Origin: an uncultured Opitutales bacterium
GTDB taxonomy: Bacteria > Verrucomicrobiota > Verrucomicrobiia > Opitutales > Intestinicryptomonadaceae
DNA: 48,268 nt
Assembly (NCBI GenBank): GCA_900545715.1
Contig: URAJ01000016.1
Span: 1-48,268, forward strand
Reading direction: 5' to 3'
Both the position numbers and the translations under genes were made by a program. Under the pieces are notes generated by a model that saw only the letters and a program-made list of their open reading frames with translations, was not told the DNA's origin and searched no databases. Positions 27,618 to 36,378 of this stretch are shown one piece after another (position 1 is the stretch's first letter; the number at the start of each line of letters is the position of its first letter).

Positions 27618-28136
27618 TTACTTGGCGATGCCAAGAAGGGCCTTGATGCGCGCCGTCCAGTTTGCCTTTTCAACTTCCGTGGGCAACGGGGAGGTATTTT
27701 CGTCCCACCATTGCGGGGGCTCGGTATCGAGGCAGCCGGAAGTGCGTATTACATAGACTACTTTCGCTATAGTTTCCCTAACGTTTGCAACGTGGGAGGC
27801 AAATATTACGTCTATCTGGTGGACGTAGTTTTCGCCCGCCCTCAGAGTCGCCGGAACGCTCGTCACCGCGCAGACCGAAGGTATTGCCTTTTTGAAGGCC
27901 TCCGTCGTAAGCCTCGCCATTATGCGTTTTGCGAGAGAAAATGTCCCTTCGCTCGGTGTGTCGAAAATGAACGTAAGCGATATATAGTCGATGTCTTTGA
28001 CTTGTCTTGGCATCGCCACTTTGCACAGTCCACCGATTTCCACTGCCCCGTTTTCGCCCCTTTCCGCGAGATCGAAAAAAGCGAGGAACTTTTCGTTGCG
28101 TATAATCTCCAATAATTTTTGGTCGGGATTTTCCAT
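27618..28136 (-). CDS. Unknown 172-residue protein
   Basis: I do not recognise this protein. It starts at the ATG at 28136; longer in-frame starts would run into the divergent gene at 28208. It has mixed alpha/beta character with no signal or membrane segment: an N-terminal helix (QKLLEIIRNEKFLAFFDLAE), strands (AVEIGGLCKVAM, DYISLTFIFDT), helix (FSLAKRIMARLTTEAFKKA), two strands (ENYVHQIDVIFASHV, AKVVYVIRTSGCLD) and a Pro/Trp-rich C-terminus (TEPPQWWDE). The second half resembles a small ligand-binding fold, but that is impression only. It has its own terminator and divides a 71-base divergent promoter region with the DUF456 gene. Confidence 0.7.
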   Translation of the reverse strand: MENPDQKLLEIIRNEKFLAFFDLAERGENGAVEIGGLCKVAMPRQVKDIDYISLTFIFDTPSEGTFSLAKRIMARLTTEAFKKAIPSVCAVTSVPATLRAGENYVHQIDVIFASHVANVRETIAKVVYVIRTSGCLDTEPPQWWDENTSPLPTEVEKANWTARIKALLGIAK

Positions 28137-28207
28137 AGACGGCGTGTTTTTTTTATTTAAACTTTTCTTGATAAAAACAGAGTTTTTAGCATATTTCAAG
28201 CAAGAAA

Positions 28208-28711
28208 ATGGAGACGGCATACATAGCAACCGGAGAGATTCTCGTGTACATAGCCTGCCTTTTGGCGGCGATTGGGGCGTTTTTGCCCGTGCTGCCGGGG
28301 CCGCTGCTTTCCTTTGCGGCGATTCTCGTGTTTAAGCTCGTGTTTCCCGAAAGCGGGGTCGGTTGGCTGAACGTTTGGATATGCGGATTTCTCGCCGCGT
28401 TTGCGCAGCTTGCCGACATATTTATGTCGTGGCTTGGCGCAAAGAAATTCGGCGCGACATGGCGCGGGGGCCTTGGGGCTTTTATAGGCGTTTTTGTAGG
28501 CATATTTTTGCCGCCGCCGATATTTTGGATATTTGTCGCCCCCCTTGCCGGGGCGTTCTTGGGGGAGTGGCTCGGAGGCGCAAACATAAGGGAATCAGGC
28601 AAAGCCGGCTTGGGTGCATTTGTGGGCGCACTGGTGGCTTCAATGATAAAATTTCTGATTGTAGTGTACATGGCCGCCGCATTTACCGTGGAGGTTTTCA
28701 ATCTATTTTAA
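28208..28711 (+). CDS. DUF456 family membrane protein
   Basis: This 167-residue integral membrane protein matches the DUF456 family, whose function is unknown. It has several hydrophobic helices: ILVYIACLLAAIGAFLPVL, LLSFAAILVFKLVF, VWICGFLAAFAQLADIF, AFIGVFVGIFLPPPIFWIF and AFVGALVASMIKFLIVVYM. Glycine-rich turns between helices (PVLPGPL, GAKKFGATWRGGLGAF, APLAGAFLGEWLGG) are the family's recurrent PGP and G-rich signatures. It is divergent from the unknown gene upstream and ends 55 bases before the tRNA. No catalytic residues can be named. Confidence 0.85.
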   Translation: METAYIATGEILVYIACLLAAIGAFLPVLPGPLLSFAAILVFKLVFPESGVGWLNVWICGFLAAFAQLADIFMSWLGAKKFGATWRGGLGAFIGVFVGIFLPPPIFWIFVAPLAGAFLGEWLGGANIRESGKAGLGAFVGALVASMIKFLIVVYMAAAFTVEVFNLF

Positions 28712-28719
28712 AAATAGTC

Positions 28720-28748
28720 TTGACGCACAAGATAAGAAAGTATTTTAA
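28720..28748 (+). promoter_or_regulatory. Candidate sigma-70-type promoter for tRNA-Gly
   Basis: TTGACG (28720-28725) is separated by 17 bases from TTTTAA (28743-28748), about 18 bases before the tRNA. The -35 matches 5 of 6; the -10 is poor, so the call is tentative. Confidence 0.45.
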
Positions 28749-28766
28749 TTTTGGCTTTAATTCAGA

Positions 28767-28840
28767 GCGGGCATAGTTTAGTGGTAAAACCCCAGTCTTC
28801 CAAACTGGTGATGTCGGTTCGATTCCGTCTGCCCGCACCA
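28767..28840 (+). tRNA. tRNA-Gly (anticodon TCC)
   Basis: This 74-base tRNA includes an encoded CCA. The acceptor stem GCGGGCA pairs fully with TGCCCGC. The D-stem is GTTT/AAAC. The anticodon arm is CCAGT-CTTCCAA-ACTGG, giving anticodon TCC, which reads GGA/GGG glycine codons. The T-loop is TTCGATT. The T-stem GTCGG/CCGTC has one T-T mismatch at its second pair, an unusual but tolerable feature. It is the only tRNA seen in the window. Confidence 0.95.
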
Positions 28841-29017
28841 ATTTTGCCGAAATCCCGTACGCGGGCAATCGGCGGTCGGAGAGCATTTTGCGGGGGGCGC
28901 GCGTCGCGCAAATCTGTGGAATGCTTTTTCGTTCTAAGGCAAAATTTGTGGAATGAGCAAAAAAGACTTTTAATTTTATAAGCCGAAAGCCCATAAAAAT
29001 CAAATTAAGGCAATACC

Positions 29018-29896
29018 GTGAGCACACCGTTAATAATGATAGGCCTTCCCAAAGGCAGCCTCGAAGAATCGACAATAGCGCTATTCGCAAAAGCCGGCTG
29101 GCGCATTACAAAAAGTTCGCGCTCCTACAAGCCGTCCATAGACGACCCCGAACTCGACGGGCGCTTTGTGAGAGCACAGGAAATCAGCAGATACGTCGAG
29201 CAGGGATTCTTCGACTGCGGCCTCACAGGATACGATTGGATTCTCGAAAATTCCAGCGATGTCGTGGAAGTCTGCGACCTCGTTTACAGCAAGGCGACAT
29301 CGCTAAAATCGCGCTGGGTGCTCTGCGTGAAGGAAGACTCCGACATAAAGTCGGTAAAAGACCTCCAAGGCAAGAGGGTTGCGACGGAGCTTATGAACGT
29401 CACAAAGAAATTTCTTGCCGACAACGGTGTTGACGCGGAAGTCGAATTTTCATGGGGAGCGACGGAAGTCAAGGTTCCGGACCTCGTGGACGCAATAGCC
29501 GACATTACCGAGACCGGCTCGTCCCTGCGCGCGAACAACCTGCGCATAATAGACACGATGCTTTACACGAACACAAAGTTCATAGCCAACAAGGCTGCAT
29601 GGGAGAATCCGGCGAAGCGCAAGAAGATAGAATCGATAGCAATGCTCTTGCAAGCCGCGCTCGACGCAAACAACAAAGTCGGGCTAAAAATGAACCTCCC
29701 CAAAGGGAATCTTTCAAAGGTGATAGCCGCCCTTCCCGCCCTGCGCAAGCCGACAGTTTCGCAGTTGTCGGATCCTGCATGGGTAGCTGTTGAAACAATA
29801 GTTGACGAAAAAGTAGTCCGCGAAATAGTTCCGACACTGAAAGACAACGGTGCGGAAGGTATTGTTGAATATCCTCTCAACAAAGTCATTCCTTAA
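29018..29896 (+). CDS. hisG: ATP phosphoribosyltransferase HisG, long form
   Basis: HisG catalyses the first step of histidine synthesis, joining ATP and PRPP. At 292 residues it is the long form, which carries its own regulatory C-terminal domain and needs no HisZ. The sequence opens with [13 protein letters not shown], then [20 protein letters not shown], and [19 protein letters not shown] with the PRPP loop. The C-terminal domain contains [18 protein letters not shown]. The start is GTG at 29018, supported by AAGG 7 bases upstream; an ATG six codons later lacks such a site. It stands alone, and the hairpin array and terminator that follow are described separately. Confidence 0.95.
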   Translation: MSTPLIMIGLPKGSLEESTIALFAKAGWRITKSSRSYKPSIDDPELDGRFVRAQEISRYVEQGFFDCGLTGYDWILENSSDVVEVCDLVYSKATSLKSRWVLCVKEDSDIKSVKDLQGKRVATELMNVTKKFLADNGVDAEVEFSWGATEVKVPDLVDAIADITETGSSLRANNLRIIDTMLYTNTKFIANKAAWENPAKRKKIESIAMLLQAALDANNKVGLKMNLPKGNLSKVIAALPALRKPTVSQLSDPAWVAVETIVDEKVVREIVPTLKDNGAEGIVEYPLNKVIP

Positions 29897-30018
29897 TTCA
29901 AGAGCTGAGGAGAAAACCCTCCTGATAGAGATCATTGCTTAATCTAAAAAGCTAAGTGAAACTCTCCTAATAGAAGTCATTCCTTAGCACGATAAGCTAA
30001 GAGAAATTTTCCAATATA
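29885..30018 (+). repeat. Three degenerate ~45-base hairpin repeats after hisG
   Basis: Units start at 29885, 29931 and 29976 and share the pattern (G/A)TCATTcCTTA..AGCTaAG..GAAA..TCC. Each can fold with CTTA against TAAG-like bases: CCTTA/TGAGG, CTTA/TAAG and CTTAGC/GCTAAG, so the pairing is kept while the bases change. The first unit contains the last codons and stop codon of hisG (TAA at 29894). They are followed by a strong terminator, suggesting a transcribed 3' array. Confidence 0.65.
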
Positions 30019-30064
30019 CAGCACGTTGAAATTAAAAAAATTTTAATGTGCTGTATTTTTTTTG
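30016..30064 (+). terminator. Strong terminator after the hisG repeats
   Basis: ATACAGCAC (30016-30024) and GTGCTGTAT (30048-30056) form the outer stem; AATT/AATT can continue it inside. A run of eight T follows (30056-30063). It ends the hisG transcript. Confidence 0.88.
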
Positions 30065-30108
30065 TGTGCAGCTCGGGGGAGAAAAAATTTTATAAAAACT
30101 TTTCCCAA

Positions 30109-31702
30109 TTATCTTACCGAGACTATTTTTGTCCGGATATTTCCGGAAGTGTCTCGCCACACTATTTTGTACTTTCCTTTGAACCCGCGGAATTTCACAG
30201 TTCCGTTCTCATCTGGTTTCAGTTCCAGGAATGTCTTCCATTCTCTGTTTATTAGGTCGTCGAGGGCAAAGTACGCCGGTTTTTTAGTGGCGTCTGGGAA
30301 TAGAATCCCCGCAAAATACGGCTCGTCGCGGTCGCGCACGTTTTTATCGAGTTTGTCTATTGTGCGCCAATAGGTTATCGCTGAAACATTTTTGTAGGAA
30401 AACCATAGCTTGTAATAATTGCGCAAAATCGCCGCTTGCGCCTTGAATCCGTCCGGAGTTCGCTCTGTTGGAAGCACAGTCACTTCGCTTATATGAATGG
30501 GTAGTCCAAAGGAATCTAATCTGTCTAATATTTCCCGTTGCCCCTTTATGGACCAATTTGGAACATCCTCTCCGCCCGCAATTTTTTTTCATCTGGCCTG
30601 TGTTCCATAAATGGCGCTGAAAGCCTATCATGTCAATTTTGCAGCCTTTGGAAAGCATATCGCGTATTTGTTCGCCATATTTTTCGCCGCAGTGGTAGTC
30701 GTTTATAGAAAGCATTGCGGATTTAGGAAAAAGTTTTTCGGCAATTTTAAATGCGTTGCAGGCATAGTCGCCCGGCATAATGCCGTATTCCAAACTCATG
30801 CATACTTTTTTGCTTTTCCCCAATGCGCCCGATTCATAATCTTTGCAGCTTTCATTTACTACGTCCCAACTGTCGACAGAATCGGCGTATTTGGCGGCAA
30901 TTTGCCTGATTCTTCTGTCGGAAGTCTTTTCCATTTCTCCAGCATAGTTTCCGAAAAGAGATTCGGCATCTTCTGTGGACATTTTTTTAAATTTTTCATC
31001 GACATACAAAGGCTTATGTAGCGGAGGAGTTGCAGCTTTGTTTTTTAAGACCGCTTTGGCGGCGTCGTCAGCATAGTTTTCAATAAGCCATTCGAATTCG
31101 GGGACATTCCATCTTTTATTTCCCCATACAAGCGGGTGCCCATGTATTCTTATGCCGCGTGTTTTTAAAAAGCTTATGAGTTCGTCCGTAGCTGGAGAAA
31201 ATGGATGCGGCAGGAGATCTGTATCGCCTACTTTATTGAGAAACTCCTCTTCGTCCCATGCGCTATTTTTGAATCGCGGCTTCCCGTCCTCTAATTCAAA
31301 AAATTTCCAGTAAAACGGAATTGTCGCCTGATTAAACAAATCGCCCCAAAGGTTGCGGTATGCCTCGTTTCTATATTTATCGCCAGCGCGATTGAAATAA
31401 AATGCCGGGGCGCCAAAATTAAATTCCGACTTTATTTGCTCGATTTTTACGAATGAATTTGGATCTGGATTTTCAAGTTTAACCTCGGCGTCGGATTTTC
31501 TATATTTTTCAATATCGGCGTCTATGCGCGGCATTTCCGCTTCCCAGGCTTTCCAATATTTTTCGCTTAAAACATTTCCCGTGTCCTCGGCGGCGCATTT
31601 TGGATAAATTATATCGCAAATTGCCTTAGCGGAAACTGTTGAAGTTGTAAGTATAGAAGAAAAAGCGATTAAAAAGGAGGAAACTAAAATATGTTCTTTC
31701 AT
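30109..31702 (-). pseudogene. GH10 endo-xylanase gene, frameshifted at an A8 tract
   Basis: This gene encodes a secreted GH10 xylanase split over two frames. The signal peptide (MKEHILVSSFLIAFSSILTT, then STVSA) is followed by GH10 blocks: HGHPLVWGNKRW (residues ~187-198), WDVVNE with acid/base Glu at ~284, INDYHCGEK, and IDMIGFQRHLW. The frame then passes an A8 run on the minus strand (30582-30589) and ends early. In the other frame the protein resumes as KKIAGGEDVPNWS and continues with the nucleophile block PIHISEVTVLP, to TAA at 30109. One added or lost A explains the break. Both catalytic residues are preserved. Transcriptional slippage, recent decay or sequencing error are all possible. 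Confidence 0.85.
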
Positions 31703-32043
31703 TTTGGCTCTAAAATAATGTAAAACTCAAAATCATAATGTAGACAGTTAATACGTGTTTTATATTTTTACAGTTGATCATTGTAAAGGATAAAAAACCT
31801 TATGTCTATAAACTTTATTATAGCACAAAAACGTTTGCCTAAATTGTGTGAGTGACAGTAAAAAATATGGAAAACTTATTTATAGATTTTATTTTAGAGT
31901 GCTTCGAGAAACGGAATATAATGGTAAAAAACACGCCGCTAAACAGATAGCCAACTCCATAAAAAAACTTTCCCCCATATACAAAAAAACCGCGCTTTTT
32001 ACAGCGCGGCGGAGTTTTATTTTTTTTAAGATTTGCGGCTTGC
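31703..32043. other. Intergenic region upstream of GH10
   Basis: This 341-base region holds the potD terminator (31983-32009) and the AT-rich upstream region of the GH10 gene. No gene was recognised. Confidence 0.55.
31983..32009 (-). terminator. Terminator of the potABCD operon
   Basis: On the minus strand CCGCGCT and AGCGCGG pair (32003-32009 with 31990-31996) around a short loop, followed by a T-run. It lies 35 bases after the potD stop codon. Confidence 0.88.
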
Positions 32044-33090
32044 TTATTTGGCGAGCTTTATTTCGTCCCAAACCTTTATGTACTTCGCGTTGTCCGCGCC
32101 AAGGTCGAGAATAATCTCGCCCCTCTTGTACATTTCGTCGGGTATAAACATTCCGGGGTGGGTGCGGTTTTCCTCGGATACAAATTCCTTCGCACCGTCA
32201 ACGGGAGCGCTAAAACATGTAAACTCTATGTTTTTGGCGGCATTTTTGGGCTCGGTCATAAAATCGATAAACTTGTACGCAAGCTCTTTATTGCCCGCTG
32301 TCACCGGAATCACCCAGTCGTCGCAACACATTGAAAAGCCTTCTTTCGGGCACATCCATGTCAGCTCGGGCGCTTCCTCAAAGACTTGGAACAAGTCTCC
32401 GCTGTACCCCTGCACTACCTGAAATTCTCCGGAAGTTATGCCGGCCTTGTAAACTTCGTTGTCGAATTTTGCGAGGTTCTTCTTCCATTTCAGGATTTGC
32501 TCCTTTGCTTCGGCAAGATGTTTTTCGTCGGTGGTATTTATAGAGTGTCCCTTGAACAGGAGAGCCGCGCCGATTGTTTCGCGCATATCGTTTAGCATGG
32601 TCATGCGTCCCTTCAATTTTTCATTCGCAAATACGTCCCAAGTTTCGGGAAGTTTGCCGAGCTTGTCTTTATTGTAGGCGATGCATGTAAAGCCTATCAT
32701 ATAGGGAACGCTGTACTCCATCTTTTTGTCGATGGCGAGGTTGTCCAGATACGCCTTGTTGATATTCTTTATGCTTGGGAGCTTTGAATGGTCGAGCTTT
32801 TCAATCATTTTCTGCTCGTACATAATCTTAGCCATGTAGCTTGAAGGCTGGATAATGTCGTATCCCGAGCCGCCAGCTTTGAGCTTTGAATACATGAATT
32901 CGTTTGAGTCGAATATGTCGATTACCACTTTGCAGTCGTACTTCTGCTCGAACTCTTTTACGAGATCCAAGTCGATGTAGTCCGACCACATGTAGACGTT
33001 AAGGACGGGCTTTGACTGCCCGCAGCCCCACATTGCCACGGCGAGGCATAAAGCCATAGCCGATGCGACGTATTTGAGTATTTTCTTCAT
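32044..33090 (-). CDS. potD: Polyamine ABC transporter substrate-binding lipoprotein PotD
   Basis: PotD binds spermidine/putrescine outside the cytoplasmic membrane. This 348-residue protein starts with a lipoprotein signal (MKKILKYVASAMALCLA, then VAMWGC). LNVYMWSDYIDLDLVKEFE is the family's opening strand; DIFDSNEFMYSKLKAGGSGYD and VPYMIGFTCIAYNKDKL are characteristic. WVIPVTAGNKELAYKFIDFM near the C-terminus is the conserved hinge-side segment. It is last in potABCD, 19 bases after potC, and precedes a terminator. Ligand preference between putrescine and spermidine cannot be set by eye. Confidence 0.95.
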   Translation of the reverse strand: MKKILKYVASAMALCLAVAMWGCGQSKPVLNVYMWSDYIDLDLVKEFEQKYDCKVVIDIFDSNEFMYSKLKAGGSGYDIIQPSSYMAKIMYEQKMIEKLDHSKLPSIKNINKAYLDNLAIDKKMEYSVPYMIGFTCIAYNKDKLGKLPETWDVFANEKLKGRMTMLNDMRETIGAALLFKGHSINTTDEKHLAEAKEQILKWKKNLAKFDNEVYKAGITSGEFQVVQGYSGDLFQVFEEAPELTWMCPKEGFSMCCDDWVIPVTAGNKELAYKFIDFMTEPKNAAKNIEFTCFSAPVDGAKEFVSEENRTHPGMFIPDEMYKRGEIILDLGADNAKYIKVWDEIKLAK

Positions 33091-33109
33091 TTTTTCTTAG
33101 TTTCCTGGT

Positions 33110-33883
33110 TTAGAATTTTTTGCGCGTAAAGAGCTGTCCGGCAATCGCGACTGTGAATGTAAGCGCCATGAATACGACACTCAGGGCGTTTATAATGGCC
33201 GGCGGCCCGTGCTTCATCATGCTGTAAACTTTCACCGGCAAAGTGGTGCTTCCGGGGCCTCCCACGAAGAATGTCACCACGAAGTCGTCCATAGACAGAG
33301 TGAAAGCCATCATCGCTCCGGCGGCGATTCCGGGCGCGAGAAGCGGCAGTATGATTTTTACAAATATTCTGAAATTTCCGGCGCCCAAATCCTGCGCAGC
33401 CTGTATTATGTTGAAGTCGAAGTCTTGCAGGCGCGCAAGGACAGTGAAAGTCACAAAGCTGAGGCAGAAAGTCGTATGCGCGAGTATCACTGTCGTAAGC
33501 CCCAAATCTACCTTCAGGCTCACGAACATCAACAGCAAGCTAATGCCCATCAAAATATCAGGAACGCACATCGGGGCGTAAATTAAGACGTAGTGGGCGG
33601 ATTGCAGTTTCGAGAGCCTGTATTTATTGAGAGTCCAAGCTGCGCAAGTGCCTATGGCGGTCGATAGGGCTGTTGCAACAAATGCGACAAGGAGCGTGTT
33701 TAAAGTTGCGTTAATTACCGCCGAGTCCCTAAATAAGGCCTCGTACCATTTTAATGAAAACCCCATCCATTTGCCGCCGTATCTCGATTCGTTAAAAGAC
33801 TGGCTTATGAGCATCACTATCGGCAGATACATAAAAATCATCACAAATATAGTGACGAACAGCGATGTATATCTGGTTTTCAT
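33110..33883 (-). CDS. potC: Polyamine ABC transporter permease PotC
   Basis: PotC is one of two permease subunits of the polyamine importer. The 257-residue protein has about six membrane helices (LFVTIFVMIFMYLPIVMLI, TLLVAFVATALSTAIGTCAA, LIYAPMCVPDILMGISLLLM, GLTTVILAHTTFCLSFVTF). The EAA-type coupling loop is QAAQDLGAGNFRIFVKIILP. Its start overlaps the end of potB by 4 bases, showing translational coupling. Confidence 0.95.
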   Translation of the reverse strand: MKTRYTSLFVTIFVMIFMYLPIVMLISQSFNESRYGGKWMGFSLKWYEALFRDSAVINATLNTLLVAFVATALSTAIGTCAAWTLNKYRLSKLQSAHYVLIYAPMCVPDILMGISLLLMFVSLKVDLGLTTVILAHTTFCLSFVTFTVLARLQDFDFNIIQAAQDLGAGNFRIFVKIILPLLAPGIAAGAMMAFTLSMDDFVVTFFVGGPGSTTLPVKVYSMMKHGPPAIINALSVVFMALTFTVAIAGQLFTRKKF

Positions 33884-34803
33884 TTTGTGGAATCCCCCGA
33901 ACTGCGCCGTATATTGACGATGCTTTTAAACACGCCCTTTTGCCTCAGGAAAATCAGCAGGACAGGCAGGGATATAATAATGGAAAGCATTGCCGCCAAT
34001 GCGGCCGCCTCCGGAAGGTTTCTGTTTGCGGAAGCGCGCGTGGCGATTTTATTGCCGAGCATTTCCCCATCGACGCCCCCCACGAGATCCGGTATTGCGT
34101 ACGACCCCATAGCCGGAATGAATACAACCATTATTGCGGTATAAATTCCGCGCTTAATTCCGGGTATAAATATTGATACAAACGCCTTGAATCGCGAAGC
34201 TCCGAGGTCACTGGCAGCTTCCACGAGCGAGAAATCGAATTTTTCGGCGGCCGCGTATATTGGCAATATTGCGAACGGCAGGCACGTGTACACCGACACC
34301 ACAATGACCGCCCCGATATTGTTGAGCAAAAATACGTCGTCGGAAATTATCCCCAAGTCAAGCAGAAGGTTGCGCAGGAAGCCGTCCGGATGAAGGAGTA
34401 TTCTCCATGCGAATATTCGTATGAGGAAGTTAGTCCAAAGCGGTATTATTATAAGGAGGAGTAGCCAATATCGGTACTTTTCCTTCTGCTGCGCTATCCA
34501 GTAGCCGACAGGTATGCCGAGTGCGAGGCAAATGGCGGTAATCGCGCACGACACCCATACAGTCCGCCACAGAACAGAGATATAGTCGCTGCGCAAAACG
34601 TTGGCGACGGTTGTCAATGTCCACTCGGAATCTATGCCGCCTGCTGGATCGGCCGTTTTAAACGCTATCGCAAATACGAGAAGCGACGGTATCAGAAAGA
34701 ATACGGCCAACCAGAAAAACGACGGCGCAGTTAACAGATACTCCGCTATATTAAACCTTTTTGCGCCCTTGCGCGGCGACAGACTCGATTTCTCGCAGGC
34801 CAT
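33880..34803 (-). CDS. potB: Polyamine ABC transporter permease PotB
   Basis: PotB is the second permease subunit. The ATG at 34803 (MACEKSSLSPRKG) is chosen because it lies 10 bases after potA; a longer frame reaches 34995 but would overlap potA by about 180 bases. The 307-residue product has helices at SFFWLAVFFLIPSLLVFAIA, TVWVSCAITAICLALGIPVG, and YWLLLLIIIPLWTNFLIRI. The coupling loop is EAASDLGASRFKAFVSIFIP. It overlaps potC by 4 bases. Confidence 0.94.
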   Translation of the reverse strand: MACEKSSLSPRKGAKRFNIAEYLLTAPSFFWLAVFFLIPSLLVFAIAFKTADPAGGIDSEWTLTTVANVLRSDYISVLWRTVWVSCAITAICLALGIPVGYWIAQQKEKYRYWLLLLIIIPLWTNFLIRIFAWRILLHPDGFLRNLLLDLGIISDDVFLLNNIGAVIVVSVYTCLPFAILPIYAAAEKFDFSLVEAASDLGASRFKAFVSIFIPGIKRGIYTAIMVVFIPAMGSYAIPDLVGGVDGEMLGNKIATRASANRNLPEAAALAAMLSIIISLPVLLIFLRQKGVFKSIVNIRRSSGDSTK

Positions 34804-34813
34804 ATTGGGTACC

Positions 34814-35920
34814 CTAATGCGGAGCCTCCTCCGGAAGCGTTGTGACGTCGTCGGGGTGCCATGCCACCCAAACCTTGTCGTCCCAAGTAGGCTGCTTATA
34901 GTCGAGATAGCAGCGGTTGTGCTGCGTGACGATGTTAATGCGCCGCCCGTCATTAGACCTAACCCAATAGCGTGTCTGGGCGCCTTGATATACAATGTCT
35001 ATGACCTGAGCCTCGAACATATTTAGGTTTTCGGCTTCGGGCTTTTTGTCAAATATTCTAAATTTTTCGGGCCTTATGCTTACAGTCACTTTATCCCCGG
35101 CTGACAAATTGTGCTCGTTGTAGGACGGGAATTCGCCGAGGCCAAAGAAGTTTATACGGCAATATTCGCGGTTTACGATGGACGACACTTCGCCCTCGAA
35201 GAAATTGGTGTCTCCGATAAACGACGCAACGAACTTCGTGCGCGGGCTTTCGTATATTTCGGCGGGGGTACCAATTTGCTCGATTACCCCGCCGTTCATT
35301 ACGGCGATTCTATCCGAGAGGCTCATTGCCTCGCCCTGGTCGTGTGTGACGTAAATGAAGGTTGTGCCGACTTCGTCGTGAATGCGGTCGAGCTCAAGGA
35401 GCATGTATTGGCGGAGCTTAAGGTCGAGGGCGGCGAGCGGTTCGTCGAGCAGCAGAAGTTTTGGTTTGTTTATGAGCGCCCTCGCGATTGCGATTCTTTG
35501 TTTTTGTCCGCCGCTTATGGTGTCAGTCTTGCGGGAGGCGAGGCCTTCGAGCCTTATGATAGAGAGCATTTCCTCCACCATTTTTCCGACTTCTTTTTCT
35601 TTTATGCCGGCGGTACGCGGGCCGAACGCGATATTGTCGAACACGCTCATATGCGGGAAAAGCGCGTAGTTCTGGAAGACAGTGTTAATTTTGCGCTTAT
35701 TCGGGGCGGCGTCCGTTATATTTTTCCCGTCGAGAAATATTTCTCCGGAATCCGGTTCTTCAAATCCGCCAGAAATTCTCAGAATTGTCGTCTTTCCGCA
35801 GCCGCTTGGGCCGAGAAGGGAAAATATCTCTCCGCAGCGCACTCCGAAGCTCACGTTTTTTACGACGTGGTTGTCTCCGAAATGTTTGTCTATATTTCTG
35901 AGTTCAAAAAATTCAGGCAT
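34814..35920 (-). CDS. potA: Polyamine ABC transporter ATPase PotA
   Basis: PotA powers the polyamine importer. The 368-residue protein has Walker A GPSGCGKTT near residue 40, signature ISGGQKQRIAIARAL, Walker B LLLLDEPLAALD and the H-loop FIYVTHDQGEAM. The C-terminal ~120 residues form a TOBE-type regulatory domain (VTVSIRPEKFRIF, FEAQVIDIVYQG). AAGGGA precedes the ATG by 1-2 bases, a weak and close Shine-Dalgarno. It is first in potABCD, with an AT-rich upstream region. Confidence 0.96.
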   Translation of the reverse strand: MPEFFELRNIDKHFGDNHVVKNVSFGVRCGEIFSLLGPSGCGKTTILRISGGFEEPDSGEIFLDGKNITDAAPNKRKINTVFQNYALFPHMSVFDNIAFGPRTAGIKEKEVGKMVEEMLSIIRLEGLASRKTDTISGGQKQRIAIARALINKPKLLLLDEPLAALDLKLRQYMLLELDRIHDEVGTTFIYVTHDQGEAMSLSDRIAVMNGGVIEQIGTPAEIYESPRTKFVASFIGDTNFFEGEVSSIVNREYCRINFFGLGEFPSYNEHNLSAGDKVTVSIRPEKFRIFDKKPEAENLNMFEAQVIDIVYQGAQTRYWVRSNDGRRINIVTQHNRCYLDYKQPTWDDKVWVAWHPDDVTTLPEEAPH

Positions 35921-36378
35921 TTCCCTTTTCCCAAAAAAATGAAAAAAAATTTAAAACTACATATTGGAGGAAAAGAAAAGCTTTTTTTTAAAAAAACGCA
36001 TTTTATGGCGCTTTTTTTCAGCTTTTGTCTGGAGCGAAAAAAAATGTAACAGCTGAAAAAGCACGAATTATTGTGATAGGGGAAGAATCTCCAATAGCCT
36101 TTGTATTTTTAAGCGGTTTGGGAATATTTTTTTTAGACAAATTCTACCGAGCTTCATTTTTGAGAGTTTTTTACCGTGCAATTTGCAGGGGGGATTTTTC
36201 GCTATTGAGTTTTATGAGTCCCTATTGTTGCCAAAGTTTTTCAGGAAACTTACGCATTGCGTATCTTGCCCGCGCCTTTAAGACGCTTGCAAACCGCTCC
36301 CATTTTTCTAACAAACGGCAAAAAAATAGGCCCTCGAAAAAATATTCCCGAAGGCCCGCATTTTTTTAAATTAAAAAG
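35921..36378. other. Intergenic region, potA to the H1-like gene
   Basis: This 458-base region holds the upstream sequence of potA and the terminator of the histone H1-like gene at 36320-36356. It is AT-rich with poly-A and poly-T tracts. No gene was recognised; an ORF through 36025-36369 lacks codon or composition support. Confidence 0.55.
36320..36356 (-). terminator. Terminator of the H1-like gene
   Basis: On the minus strand GGCCTTCG pairs with CGAGGGCC around a 12-base loop, with one G-T, followed by a T-run at 36326-36320. It lies about 20 bases after the stop codon. Confidence 0.75.

Noticed and set aside
28698..29090. A 130-codon minus-strand frame across the tRNA
   Set aside because: It reads antisense through tRNA-Gly and yields the DGIEPTSPVWKTG-type peptide often produced by such spurious frames. 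It has no other support.
29885..30018. A CRISPR array after hisG
   Set aside because: There are only three degenerate units, no distinct spacers and no cas genes nearby.
31848..32114. An 88-codon plus-strand frame upstream of the GH10 gene
   Set aside because: It starts at a non-ATG codon, runs through a terminator and into potD antisense, and shows no family motif.
35111..36049. A 312-codon plus-strand frame opposite potA
   Set aside because: It lies antisense to the well-supported potA and has no family-like motif.
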